From Nocardia wallacei (GTDB lineage Bacteria; Actinomycetota; Actinomycetes; Mycobacteriales; Mycobacteriaceae), in assembly GCF_029868745.1 (NCBI RefSeq), contig NZ_JARWOP010000207.1, positions 1 to 63,969 on the forward strand: a stretch of DNA of 63,969 nucleotides, given 5' to 3'. This document shows, piece by piece, positions 43,402-50,935 of this stretch; the first letter of the stretch is position 1, and every line of letters starts with the position of its first letter. The position numbers were made by a program, and so were the translations under genes. The notes beneath the pieces are model-generated. The model ran no database searches, was not told the origin of the DNA, and saw nothing but the letters and a program-made list of their open reading frames with translations.

Positions 43402-43583
43402 GCCTCACCCCGCAGGGTGCGAAGCTCCTGGTCGATGGCCTCGAGTTCGATGCCGGTCTCGGCTGCGACGGTCTTGCGCTGGTCGGTGAGTTTCTGGCGC
43501 CGGGCGTGGAGTACCCGGATCCTGGCCATCAGCCGATCTACGTCGGCCTGGGGCGCATTTGTGCTCTGTCCGTAGTCGGACAT
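43398..43583 (-). CDS. Small coiled-coil protein
   Basis: A 61-residue, mostly helical protein (DVDRLMARIRVLHARRQKLT). ATG at 43583 follows the conserved leader, and the stop overlaps the DUF3560 start. Function unknown. Confidence 0.55.
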   Translation of the reverse strand: MSDYGQSTNAPQADVDRLMARIRVLHARRQKLTDQRKTVAAETGIELEAIDQELRTLRGEA

Positions 43584-43586
43584 GGT

Positions 43587-43645
43587 TGGTTCCTTTCGGG
43601 TCACCGGTGGCGGCCGGTGTGGGGGTGTGACCGTGGCGGCGGTCA
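43587..43645 (-). promoter_or_regulatory. Start leader with two tandem CCGCCA-loop hairpins
   Basis: The leader TGGTTCCTTTCGGGTC (43587-43602, opposite strand) is followed by hairpin CACCGG, TGGCGG, CCGGTG (43602-43619). A second hairpin, TGACCG, TGGCGG, CGGTCA (43628-43645), overlaps the stop codon of the next gene. Both loops are identical while the stems differ. Confidence 0.75.
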
Positions 43646-43738
43646 GCGGATGATGACGACGATCTCGCCCTTGTAATTGCAATGGCGGCAGCCCTGCCCG
43701 TTGCAGGGATCGCAGATCGCCCAATGGGGGAACGGCAT
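43643..43738 (-). CDS. 31-residue zinc-knuckle protein
   Basis: A 31-codon frame from ATG 43738: FPHWAICDPCNGQGCRHCNY carries two Cys pairs able to bind one zinc. It lies between two leader/hairpin elements and has its own variant leader (CCCCGAGGAACCA). Probably a real micro-protein of unknown role. Confidence 0.5.
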   Translation of the reverse strand: MPFPHWAICDPCNGQGCRHCNYKGEIVVIIR

Positions 43739-43740
43739 TG

Positions 43741-43776
43741 GCTGGTTCCTCGGGGTTGTGACCGTGGCGGCGGTCA
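43741..43776 (-). promoter_or_regulatory. Variant start leader plus CCGCCA-loop hairpin
   Basis: TGGTTCCTCGGGG (from 43743) followed by TGACCG, TGGCGG, CGGTCA (43759-43776). The hairpin has the same stem as the one at 43628-43645 and again overlaps the preceding stop codon. Confidence 0.7.
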
Positions 43777-43926
43777 GGTGTCGTCGGCAGCGAGGTCGAG
43801 CAGGTCGCTCGGGTACTCGTGGCCGTCGGTGTCGATGTTGAACAGCAGATCGAGCGGCTGCTGTGGCTTGCCGGTGGGCCGGAGCGCCGCCTGGATGCGG
43901 CGGCGCTTCCGGTCTCCGTCGCTCAC
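43774..43926 (-). CDS. Hypothetical 50-residue early protein
   Basis: GTG at 43926 shares its G with the stop of the gene upstream. Basic start (SDGDRKRRRIQAALRP), acidic end (HEYPSDLLDLAADDT). No family recognised. Confidence 0.5.
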   Translation of the reverse strand: MSDGDRKRRRIQAALRPTGKPQQPLDLLFNIDTDGHEYPSDLLDLAADDT

Positions 43927-44294
43927 TACGCGACTTCGGCGTCGTACTCGGCGTTGATCTGGTACGCCTCGTCCTCCATCGCGGCCTCGTAGGCCGGGGA
44001 CTGAACGGCAACGACGGTGTGCCCGGCGGCGTGCAGGGCGGCCACGCATTCGGCGACCTTCTCGACGATGCGGTCGCCGGTCTTCGGCCCGTAGGTCTCG
44101 GCGTCGATGGCGGCGGCCTCGTTGAGCCGGTGGAATGCGCCGACGTTGCGGGTCGCGGCGACCGGCCACGCCTTGTCGAGCCATCCGGCGACACCCTCGG
44201 ACGGGATGACCAGAATGTCGCCGTCGGCGATCTGATCGTCGCACTGGCTGCGGTCGTACGCTTCGTCGGACGACGCGAAAATATGCACTGTCAC
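43926..44294 (-). CDS. Hypothetical early protein, first of its operon
   Basis: A 122-residue protein from GTG at 44294 behind the leader/hairpin element. HIFASSDEAYDRSQCDDQIA and ILVIPSEGVAGWLDKAWPV resemble small nucleotide-binding phage proteins, but no family can be named. It heads the leftward operon below the repeat cluster at 44.4 kb. Confidence 0.55.
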   Translation of the reverse strand: MTVHIFASSDEAYDRSQCDDQIADGDILVIPSEGVAGWLDKAWPVAATRNVGAFHRLNEAAAIDAETYGPKTGDRIVEKVAECVAALHAAGHTVVAVQSPAYEAAMEDEAYQINAEYDAEVA

Positions 44295-44299
44295 GGTGC

Positions 44300-44330
44300 T
44301 GGTTCCTTTCGAATCCCGGTGGCGGCCGGG
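44300..44330 (-). promoter_or_regulatory. Start leader plus CCGCCA-loop hairpin
   Basis: TGGTTCCTTTCGAATC (44300-44315) next to CCCGG, TGGCGG, CCGGG (44315-44330). It precedes the operon head at 44294 and lies downstream, in the direction of transcription, of the operator cluster. Confidence 0.75.
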
Positions 44331-44411
44331 GGTTTTGGGTGTTGGTCCGGTGTTTGCTGGTCATCGGCCCAACGAAATCGAAACTATCCTGCACACCGCG
44401 CACTGTCAAGC

Positions 44412-44455
44412 CACTGCGCGCACACTGCGCATAGTGCTGCGCGCTTTGCTGCGCG
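44412..44455. promoter_or_regulatory. Phased operator array, cluster 2
   Basis: CACTGCGCG (44412), CACTGCGCA (44423), TGCTGCGCG (44435) and TGCTGCGCG (44447) follow one another at 11, 12 and 12 bp. A further half-match on the other strand lies near 44470. The array occupies the 270-base gap between the CYTH gene and the early operon head. Confidence 0.7.
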
Positions 44456-44565
44456 TTGTGCAGATTCGTCGCAGTGCAGGAAAGTGCAGCGCAAGGCTCG
44501 ATGCACGTCGCCGGGAACGCGAAACCCCGCCGGGTCAACAACCTGGCGGGGCTCAAGTAGGGCGA

Positions 44566-45135
44566 TCATGACTGCGCAGCGGCTATCACCAAATCCCGAT
44601 ACGGCAGGCGCACCACCAGGCAGTCGACGATGCCGAGTTCGCGTTCTATCCGCTCGAGGTCAGCCACCGCTGCATCTCGATCGACGGCGGTGATCTCGGT
44701 TTCGACGAACACCCCAGCCCCCGTGACAACGTCGATCGCGATCAGCACGTTGTCGCGCTCTGGATGCCGGTACTGAGTTCGCGCCTTCTCGACCTTCGCC
44801 AGCTCGACCATGCCGATTGCGGTCAGCAGGGCCATAGCGGCGCCTGCCTGTTCTGACTCTGAAAGGTGGACGTTTGTCTCGACCTTTGCGATCACATCGC
44901 CGGTGCGATGTGTGTCGGCGCCCGATGGTGGCTTATAGGTTATTTCCGCGAAGCCGTCGCGGCGTCGAACTCGCAGGCATTCAACGGTTTCCATGAAATT
45001 GACGTCGGGGCGGCTGTAGTAGACGTCGGTTTCGTGGAGGTGCCCGGCTTCGCGGTAGCCGAGTTCGGTGAGCCGTTGACGGAGGGCGTCACTGTCGGGG
45101 AGTTCGCGTTTGCGTTCGACCTCGATCAGGTTCAT
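44566..45135 (-). CDS. CYTH-domain protein (CyaB/ThTPase-like)
   Basis: A 189-residue protein, ATG at 45135. It begins NLIEVERKRELPD, the ExExK-type signature of the CYTH superfamily. Later come CLRVRRRDGFAEITYKPPSG and a late VFVETEITAVD, giving the acidic and basic residues that line the triphosphate tunnel. Members hydrolyse triphosphates such as thiamine triphosphate or make cyclic AMP; the substrate here is open. It follows the methyltransferase gene by 7 bases in one unit. Confidence 0.75.
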   Translation of the reverse strand: MNLIEVERKRELPDSDALRQRLTELGYREAGHLHETDVYYSRPDVNFMETVECLRVRRRDGFAEITYKPPSGADTHRTGDVIAKVETNVHLSESEQAGAAMALLTAIGMVELAKVEKARTQYRHPERDNVLIAIDVVTGAGVFVETEITAVDRDAAVADLERIERELGIVDCLVVRLPYRDLVIAAAQS

Positions 45136-45142
45136 ACGGTGA

Positions 45143-46519
45143 TCATCCTCTCCAGTGGATTGTCGTGTGCAGACGGGCGAGATTAGGTTTCGAACAGAAC
45201 GACCGCAGCGTGTCCAGTGCGCGCTGGACGGCTTCCGAGTCGGCGACCGGGACGTTTTGAAACAGCACCAGCTGTTTGGCATCGGTCAGCGGGTTCGACA
45301 GTCGTTTCGCGAGAAATCGGTTGTAGTAACGTCGATCTCGGGTAATCACGTCGTCGGCACAGACCGGCACCAGCACGGTGTCTTGGTGAGCGGTTGCCTC
45401 GATCGAGTTGACGGCGAATGCAGCAAGCAACTCGTCCGCGGTCAGGTACGCGTAGGTTTCCCGACCTTCCCGGACGCGCCACGCTTCCCACGTCCGCGCA
45501 CATTCATGGTCATTTCCGGCGGCGGTCATGAAAGCCATCAGCGCGACATCAGAGACAGCGTCGAAGATGTCGCCGTCGATGACGAAGTGGTCGTCGAACG
45601 GCTCACTGACCGCGAGCAGGTTCGCTTGATGTGCAGCTGGCATCCAGTCGGATTCAGTGACGGCGTAATGGACGCGTTTGTGTCCGGACCGGAAGTCGAT
45701 CCAGTCGCCAGACAGGGGGCCGTCGAGGGTCGGTCGGAACCCGAGAACGCCTGAGCGCCAGACGTGATCGCGGAAGGTGAGGTAGTGGCGCTGTACTTCG
45801 CGGAAGATCCCGACGGGGGCTTCGACTACTGCACAAATGCGGGTGTCCAGCTCGGCAACAGGCACTATCCGTGAGTTCTGCCGTACCACCACCTCGTCGT
45901 CGTGGTGGTGGTACGGGTGCACGCCCTCGCGGAGGTAGTGCGGCAGGAACATGCGGAGAAATTGCAGCCATGCCTGTGCGCTATAGGACTGGACGACTCG
46001 TTCGTGCAGGCTCGGCGCGTCGACGGCGTACACGTCGCGGTACACGAAGTATCCGTAGTGCCGGATGACTGTTGGCAGGGTGCGCATCATGGTGTGCAGG
46101 CCGGCGTATGCCCCGCCGTAGGAGTAGATCTCGTGCAGCAACGCTGATGCCGAGACGACGTCGACCGGTTCGTCGAAGAGCCCGCCGAGGTCTTGTGCCC
46201 AACCGTGAACGAGCACGCAGGAACCGATGTCGTTGAATCGCTCGATTGCTGCCGTCAACGATTGCGACGTCACGCCGGGAGCCTCGAGGAGAGTCAGCTG
46301 CACTGGCCGCGGTTGCTCGGTCAGCCGGGAAGCAAGGAATTCGACCGCAGCGCCGCCGCCAGGGCCGATCTCGACAATGTGCGGCCGGTCGGTGTCGACG
46401 CGCTGTAGAGCGCGGTGGACGAGGAGCCCCTTTTCGTCACCGTGATCGTTGGTGGCCCGGTCCAGGTACATCGCCACCGATTTGTGTTCGTGCGCAAAGC
46501 GATTGGCTGTTTCGATCAC
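45143..46519 (-). CDS. SAM-dependent methyltransferase, accessory cassette
   Basis: A 458-residue protein from GTG at 46519 with GGGAGG upstream. HIVEIGPGGGAAVEFLASRL near residue 47 is motif I, and VVSASALLHEIYSYGG near 120 fits motif IV. A long C-terminal region (about 180-458) is unassigned and holds a His-rich HPYHHHDDEVV stretch. Substrate unknown. It is paired with the CYTH gene and divergent from the regulator at 47,720. Confidence 0.6.
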   Translation of the reverse strand: MIETANRFAHEHKSVAMYLDRATNDHGDEKGLLVHRALQRVDTDRPHIVEIGPGGGAAVEFLASRLTEQPRPVQLTLLEAPGVTSQSLTAAIERFNDIGSCVLVHGWAQDLGGLFDEPVDVVSASALLHEIYSYGGAYAGLHTMMRTLPTVIRHYGYFVYRDVYAVDAPSLHERVVQSYSAQAWLQFLRMFLPHYLREGVHPYHHHDDEVVVRQNSRIVPVAELDTRICAVVEAPVGIFREVQRHYLTFRDHVWRSGVLGFRPTLDGPLSGDWIDFRSGHKRVHYAVTESDWMPAAHQANLLAVSEPFDDHFVIDGDIFDAVSDVALMAFMTAAGNDHECARTWEAWRVREGRETYAYLTADELLAAFAVNSIEATAHQDTVLVPVCADDVITRDRRYYNRFLAKRLSNPLTDAKQLVLFQNVPVADSEAVQRALDTLRSFCSKPNLARLHTTIHWRG

Positions 46520-46555
46520 GAGCGCCTCCCTTCACTTCATATTCGCCCGGATCGG

Positions 46556-46804
46556 TCAGTAGGTGCGCCCGGAGTCCGGCTTGGTGCGTCCGGCGTCGAC
46601 CAACGCTCGGAATGCAGCGGCTTTGCGTGGACAGTCCGCGGCCAGGCATTCCAAGTGCTGTTGCATGATTCGGTGCGCGCGGTCCGTGGTCAGTGGCTCC
46701 GCGGGGGCGTCATGTGTCCAGCCGACCGCTTGCTGCTCGTGGGCGAGCCGTGCCTGAATCTCTTCCACGGTGGTGCTCGTCGAATCCTTACTCCACCAAC
46801 TCAT
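46556..46804 (-). CDS. Small protein with LTxDxAxRIMQ motif
   Basis: An 82-residue protein. Its second half (LTTDRAHRIMQQHLECLAAD, CPRKAAAFRALVDAGR) matches a segment of the next gene's product, indicating a shared domain with two conserved Cys. The domain recurs beside XRE-TPR regulators in Nocardia-type genomes as far as recalled; no function is known. Confidence 0.55.
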   Translation of the reverse strand: MSWWSKDSTSTTVEEIQARLAHEQQAVGWTHDAPAEPLTTDRAHRIMQQHLECLAADCPRKAAAFRALVDAGRTKPDSGRTY

Positions 46805-46811
46805 CACTCGC

Positions 46812-47486
46812 CTATCCCTCGGATCCGGGCGACAAGCGAACTGCGAAGGCGTGCTCTTCGGCATCTGCCACCAGTCCGTCGAGCACGGCTATCAACGTCT
46901 GAAGGTCTGTGCCGAGCGGTGCGAACGGCTCGGCCGACGGTCGGTACGGGATACCCCGCGCCGCGGCTCGCTCCCGCTGTGTATCTACGGGCGGGACAAT
47001 CTTCCCCTCCCGGACCAGACGGCCATACGCACTCGACTTCCGTGGGCACGAGACTGCGCGACATCCGATGTGTTCCTGCATGATTCGCCGCGCCTCGTCG
47101 ACAGTGAGCGGGTGGTCCGGATACGTGTGGTCACGGTCCACAACGTCTGGCGCAGCGGCCCAGGTCTCCGGAGGGTAGACCGTTTCCAGGTCGAACATTT
47201 CGCATATCCGCGAGGGCATGTTATCGACAGTGGCGAGGTCGTAGACGAAAAGCGCGTCCACACCGAGGCCGGCAGCCATCCCGAGCGCATACCCGATGGG
47301 GTCAGGATGATCAGCTGGCGGCCGGACGGTATACAGGTGGTCGTACCCCAGCTTCTCGGCATGGCGCTGAGTCTCGATTGCATGCTGTGGAGCTTCGAGC
47401 CCTGAAACGTCCGGCCGGACGAGGGACATCGCCGTAGGCTTCTCGGAAATGCGTTGCGGTACAGCATATTCGGTAGGTTCGGACAC
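46812..47486 (-). CDS. Protein with LTxDxARRIMQ domain
   Basis: A 224-residue protein from GTG at 47486 with GGGAG six bases upstream. Residues about 65-125 form a small domain (YALGMAAGLGVDALFVYDLA), then LTVDEARRIMQEHIGCRAVS and CPRKSSAYGRLVREGK repeat the motif of the downstream small protein. The C-terminus is helical. It is divergent from the regulator gene across a palindromic site. Confidence 0.55.
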   Translation of the reverse strand: MSEPTEYAVPQRISEKPTAMSLVRPDVSGLEAPQHAIETQRHAEKLGYDHLYTVRPPADHPDPIGYALGMAAGLGVDALFVYDLATVDNMPSRICEMFDLETVYPPETWAAAPDVVDRDHTYPDHPLTVDEARRIMQEHIGCRAVSCPRKSSAYGRLVREGKIVPPVDTQRERAAARGIPYRPSAEPFAPLGTDLQTLIAVLDGLVADAEEHAFAVRLSPGSEG

Positions 47487-47676
47487 GCGTGACTCCCTGG
47501 TGTGATTGTGTGCACCCAGAGCGCCGGTACCGGCCGCCGGAACCGAGGTGTTCCGGGTGGTTTGGGGCGCGCCCGACCGCCCTCTCTGTCGCCGACCAGG
47601 CGCGCAACCACATCCGCTTAGTGATGAGGTCGCACGGTCGGGCGCGTGCACCAAACGTACGTATCAGCAGCCCGCA

Positions 47677-47700
47677 AGACTCATATAAAAATATGAGTCT
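47677..47700. promoter_or_regulatory. Palindromic operator before XRE-TPR regulator
   Basis: AGACTCATAT and ATATGAGTCT are exact inverted copies separated by AAAA, ending 19 bases before the ATG at 47720. The AT-rich centre could be the -10 region. It is well placed for autoregulation of this regulator and for control of the divergent genes. Confidence 0.7.
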
Positions 47701-47719
47701 CAACCGGTAGCCTTGTGTT

Positions 47720-48961
47720 ATGAGCGCACAACATCCGTCCCTGACGCAGGGAATCGGCGACAGGGTCCGGATATACCGCGACGCAGCCGGTCTATCGCAA
47801 GTCGAATTAGCCGCACTGATCGGCCGTTCCGCCGTGTGGGTTTCGCAAGTGGAACGCGGCATCAGCCACGCCGAGCGGTTGACCGACATCGTCAATATCG
47901 CTGCCGCGTGCCGATGCTCACCGCAAGACCTCCTCGGCGGCTCCATCAACGCTCTGGCGCCGAAGGCTGCACCGCGACGGGAGCAAGTCGCGGAAGTGCG
48001 CGAAGTGATCATGCGGACTGCGTTGCCAATCGTGCAGCCATCGTCAGCTCCGCCAGTCTCACTGGACGAAATCGGCGAGCGAGTTGCACAGGCGTGGACG
48101 ACATGGCACACGTCCCCAACCGCTCATGGTTCCGTCGGCCGGGTGCTGCCGCAACTCATCCTCGACGCGAATACCGCCTACCTCACCGCCGACACCGATG
48201 TGCGCCGCCGAGCCGCGCGCACGCTGTGCGGCACATACCAGATCAGTCGACTGTGGCTGCATCACCTCCCTGAAGCCGAACTCGCCTGGGTTGCTGCCGA
48301 ACGTTCGGTGGCGACCGCCCGCGAAGCAGATGACCCGCACCTGCTGGCGCTCGGGGCGTGGGCCATGTCGGCGAGCTACCGGCGCGCTGGACAGCAGGAG
48401 GAAGCCACGCGAGTCTGTCTCCAAGCGGCCGACGACCTGCAACGTCGATTCGGGGACAACCCATCCAACGAACTGCTCGCGGCGTACGGGATGCTCAATT
48501 TGGCGGCTGCGATCTCGTCCGCGCAGTCAGACGAGTCCGGGAAGGCGTGGGCACTCCACCAGGCGGCGGAGGACGCTGCCCGCGCGATCGGCTCGAGCTA
48601 CGACCCCTGGACCATGTTCGGCGCCGGGAATGTCGACATTCACGGCCTTGCCATCTCTGCGGAACTCGGCGATCACGACGCGGTGGTCGACAAGATCTCG
48701 CGCCTGGATATCGACCGCGTGCCTTCTGTCGAGCGACGCTCGCGGCCATTGGTCGACGCCGCCCGCGGCTATGTGAAACGCAAGGACGATCTCGCTGCGG
48801 TGCTCGCGCTGCTCGACGCGGAAAAGATCTCCGCCGACGAAGTCCACGACTCCGGCCTTGTCCGCGAGCTGGTGCGCGAGCTGCTGATGCGAGACCATGC
48901 CCGCGCTCGGCCGCACGTGCGCGCGCTCGCCGTCCGCTGCCACCTGCTCATCGACGGTTGA
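47720..48961 (+). CDS. XRE-family regulator with TPR-like C-terminal domain
   Basis: A 413-residue protein. The XRE helix-turn-helix is at about 11-70 (GDRVRIYRDAAGLSQVELAA, WVSQVERGISHAERLTD). The rest is a helical repeat domain of TPR type (about 120-410), common in actinobacterial regulators that sense peptides or other signals. It starts just after a perfect palindrome and is followed three bases later by the Nnr-like gene, so both are co-transcribed. Confidence 0.75.
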   Translation: MSAQHPSLTQGIGDRVRIYRDAAGLSQVELAALIGRSAVWVSQVERGISHAERLTDIVNIAAACRCSPQDLLGGSINALAPKAAPRREQVAEVREVIMRTALPIVQPSSAPPVSLDEIGERVAQAWTTWHTSPTAHGSVGRVLPQLILDANTAYLTADTDVRRRAARTLCGTYQISRLWLHHLPEAELAWVAAERSVATAREADDPHLLALGAWAMSASYRRAGQQEEATRVCLQAADDLQRRFGDNPSNELLAAYGMLNLAAAISSAQSDESGKAWALHQAAEDAARAIGSSYDPWTMFGAGNVDIHGLAISAELGDHDAVVDKISRLDIDRVPSVERRSRPLVDAARGYVKRKDDLAAVLALLDAEKISADEVHDSGLVRELVRELLMRDHARARPHVRALAVRCHLLIDG

Positions 48962-48964
48962 TTC

Positions 48965-50485
48965 ATGCTGCGGTCTGATGGAATGGGCAGGGTGACGACG
49001 AGTTGGACGGCCTACCCCGCTGCAGATGTGCAGGCGGCGGTGGCGAAGGAACTGGAAACCGGGCGCCCGGATCGGTTGCTGCGCAAGGCTGCCGCCGGCC
49101 TGGCGGTGGTGTGCGGCGACGAACTGCTCCGCCGCGGTGGCACCGTCTACGGGCGTCGGGTGGCCCTGTTGGTCGGGACCGGGAAGAACGGTGCGGACGC
49201 GTTGCTCGCTGGGATCCGGCTGCGCCGCCGCGGCGTGAAGGTCGACGCCATCCTTACTGGCAACACCGCGTACGAGCCTGGAGTGGTCCAACTGCGCGCA
49301 GTTGGCGGGCGGATCGTCGCCGCGGTCGACGTCGACGCCGCGAGGCACGCGGTCGAATCAGCCGAGTTGGTCGTTGACGGCATCATCGGTGAGAGCGGCG
49401 TCGGTGGGCTCCGCGACCACGCTGCGCAGCTGGTCGACGCGATACCGGCCGGGACGCCGGTTATCGCGGTCGATCTGCCCAGCGGGATTGCCCCGGACAA
49501 CGGCGAGATCCGCGGGGTTCATGTGCGCGCGGATGTGACCGTGACGTTCGGAGCTTGGAAGGCGTGCACGATCCTGCCGCCCGCGAGCAACATCGTCGGC
49601 GAACTCCGCTTTGTCGACGTCGGCCTCCCCGAGATCGACGCACCTCCAATCGCGCGCCGCCTGAGTGCCCGCGACATCGGCGCACTGTGGCCCGTGCCGC
49701 CGCGAGTTGCGCACAAGTACACGCGCGGTGTCCTCGGTGTAGTCGCCGGATCCGACACCTACCCCGGCGCCGCAGTGCTCGCAGTCCACGGCGCGGTCCA
49801 GTCCGGCGCCGCGGGCATCGTACGATTCATCGGCCCCGAAGGCGTTACCGCACAGGTGCTTACAGCTGTTCCCGAAGCGGTACCCGGCATCGGCCGGGTG
49901 CAGGCGTGGTTACTGGGCTCGGGTGTCGAGGATGACGAGGACCAGGACAAGGCTATCGACGAAGCACTGACCAGCGGTATGCCGTGCGTAGTTGACGCGG
50001 GCGCCCTTGAGGCGTGCGTCCGGCGGCGGCTCATCGGTGAACGCGCCACCAGCGCTGACCGGATGCTCCTCACACCACACGCGGGCGAGGTGGCGCGCAT
50101 CATGGGCTGGCTTGGCCAGCCGACAGAACGTATGGATATCGAGTCCAGGCCACTGCATTACGGCCATGTGATCGCGAGCGCTCTCGATGTAACCGTGCTG
50201 GTTAAGGGGCCGACAACGATCATCGTCGACCCGTCGGGGTTCGCTGCCAGCCAGGCGGAGGCGCCGCCGTGGCTCGCGACCGCCGGGGCCGGTGACGTGC
50301 TCGCGGGTATTGCTGGCGCGCTGATGGCCGCCGACCTGTCCGCCCTCGATGCCGGGGAGGTTGCGGCGCATGTGCATGGCCGGGCGGCGATGGTTGCGCA
50401 CCGAGCCCGGAACGGTGGACCACTGACCGCCAGCGCGGTTGCGGAGGCGACACCGGAGGTCATCGGCGCCTTGCTCTCGGCGTAG
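48965..50485 (+). CDS. nnr: Bifunctional NAD(P)H-hydrate epimerase/dehydratase-like enzyme
   Basis: A 506-residue protein (start at 48965, or in-frame ATG 48983 or GTG 48992). The N-terminal domain has VGTGKNGADALLAGIRLRRR and VDLPSGIAPDNGEI, as in the epimerase YjeF_N. The C-terminal domain has VAGSDTYPGAAVLAVHGAVQ, LTPHAGEVARIMG, LVKGPTTIIVDPSG and TAGAGDVLAGIAGALM, the ADP/ATP-dependent dehydratase signature. The pair repairs hydrated NAD(P)H. This is a host housekeeping function, unusual on a prophage; linkage to the regulator suggests a damage- or defence-related use. Confidence 0.75.
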   Translation: MLRSDGMGRVTTSWTAYPAADVQAAVAKELETGRPDRLLRKAAAGLAVVCGDELLRRGGTVYGRRVALLVGTGKNGADALLAGIRLRRRGVKVDAILTGNTAYEPGVVQLRAVGGRIVAAVDVDAARHAVESAELVVDGIIGESGVGGLRDHAAQLVDAIPAGTPVIAVDLPSGIAPDNGEIRGVHVRADVTVTFGAWKACTILPPASNIVGELRFVDVGLPEIDAPPIARRLSARDIGALWPVPPRVAHKYTRGVLGVVAGSDTYPGAAVLAVHGAVQSGAAGIVRFIGPEGVTAQVLTAVPEAVPGIGRVQAWLLGSGVEDDEDQDKAIDEALTSGMPCVVDAGALEACVRRRLIGERATSADRMLLTPHAGEVARIMGWLGQPTERMDIESRPLHYGHVIASALDVTVLVKGPTTIIVDPSGFAASQAEAPPWLATAGAGDVLAGIAGALMAADLSALDAGEVAAHVHGRAAMVAHRARNGGPLTASAVAEATPEVIGALLSA

Positions 50486-50819
50486 CCGTCCGGCCGGTGT
50501 TTTCCGCTGGCGCGAGCGCCTGCCTCGGAACCAGTTGCGCGACCGGCAGGCGACCGTGCCCGTTGCCGGTCTCGATGGTGAATTCGCAGAGGCCGAGCCA
50601 GCTGCCGTCGGTGGCGCGTGCCCAGCCTCGGAGTAGGCCAGGCACGGTGCCGGTGAGGTTGAGTCCGCCGGCCTTGATGCGCATGGCGACTTTGTTGCGT
50701 CCGAATCCGTTGGGTGCCTGGGTTGGGATGGCTTGTCCGAGGTCGATGAGGACGGGTTGTGGTGGGTCGACGGCGCGGCGGAGTGGCGGGGTGAACTGCT
50801 CCGGCCAATCCTCGAACAT
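50460..50819 (-). CDS. Hypothetical protein of actinobacterial elements
   Basis: A 119-residue protein (DWPEQFTPPLRRAVDPPQPV at the start; central NKVAMRIKAGGLNLTGTVPG). Its end overlaps the end of the Nnr-like gene by 26 bases in convergent orientation. No motif or function recognised. Confidence 0.5.
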   Translation of the reverse strand: MFEDWPEQFTPPLRRAVDPPQPVLIDLGQAIPTQAPNGFGRNKVAMRIKAGGLNLTGTVPGLLRGWARATDGSWLGLCEFTIETGNGHGRLPVAQLVPRQALAPAENTGRTATPRARRR

Positions 50820-50935
50820 AGATTCGAATCATAGCGTGATCGAAACGGAATCGGTGGACGCGGTGATACAAGCTCCTGCCACGGCATTGCGGGCCGTAGC
50901 AGGAGATGTGTTACGACCAGCGAGAGAGGATCGCG

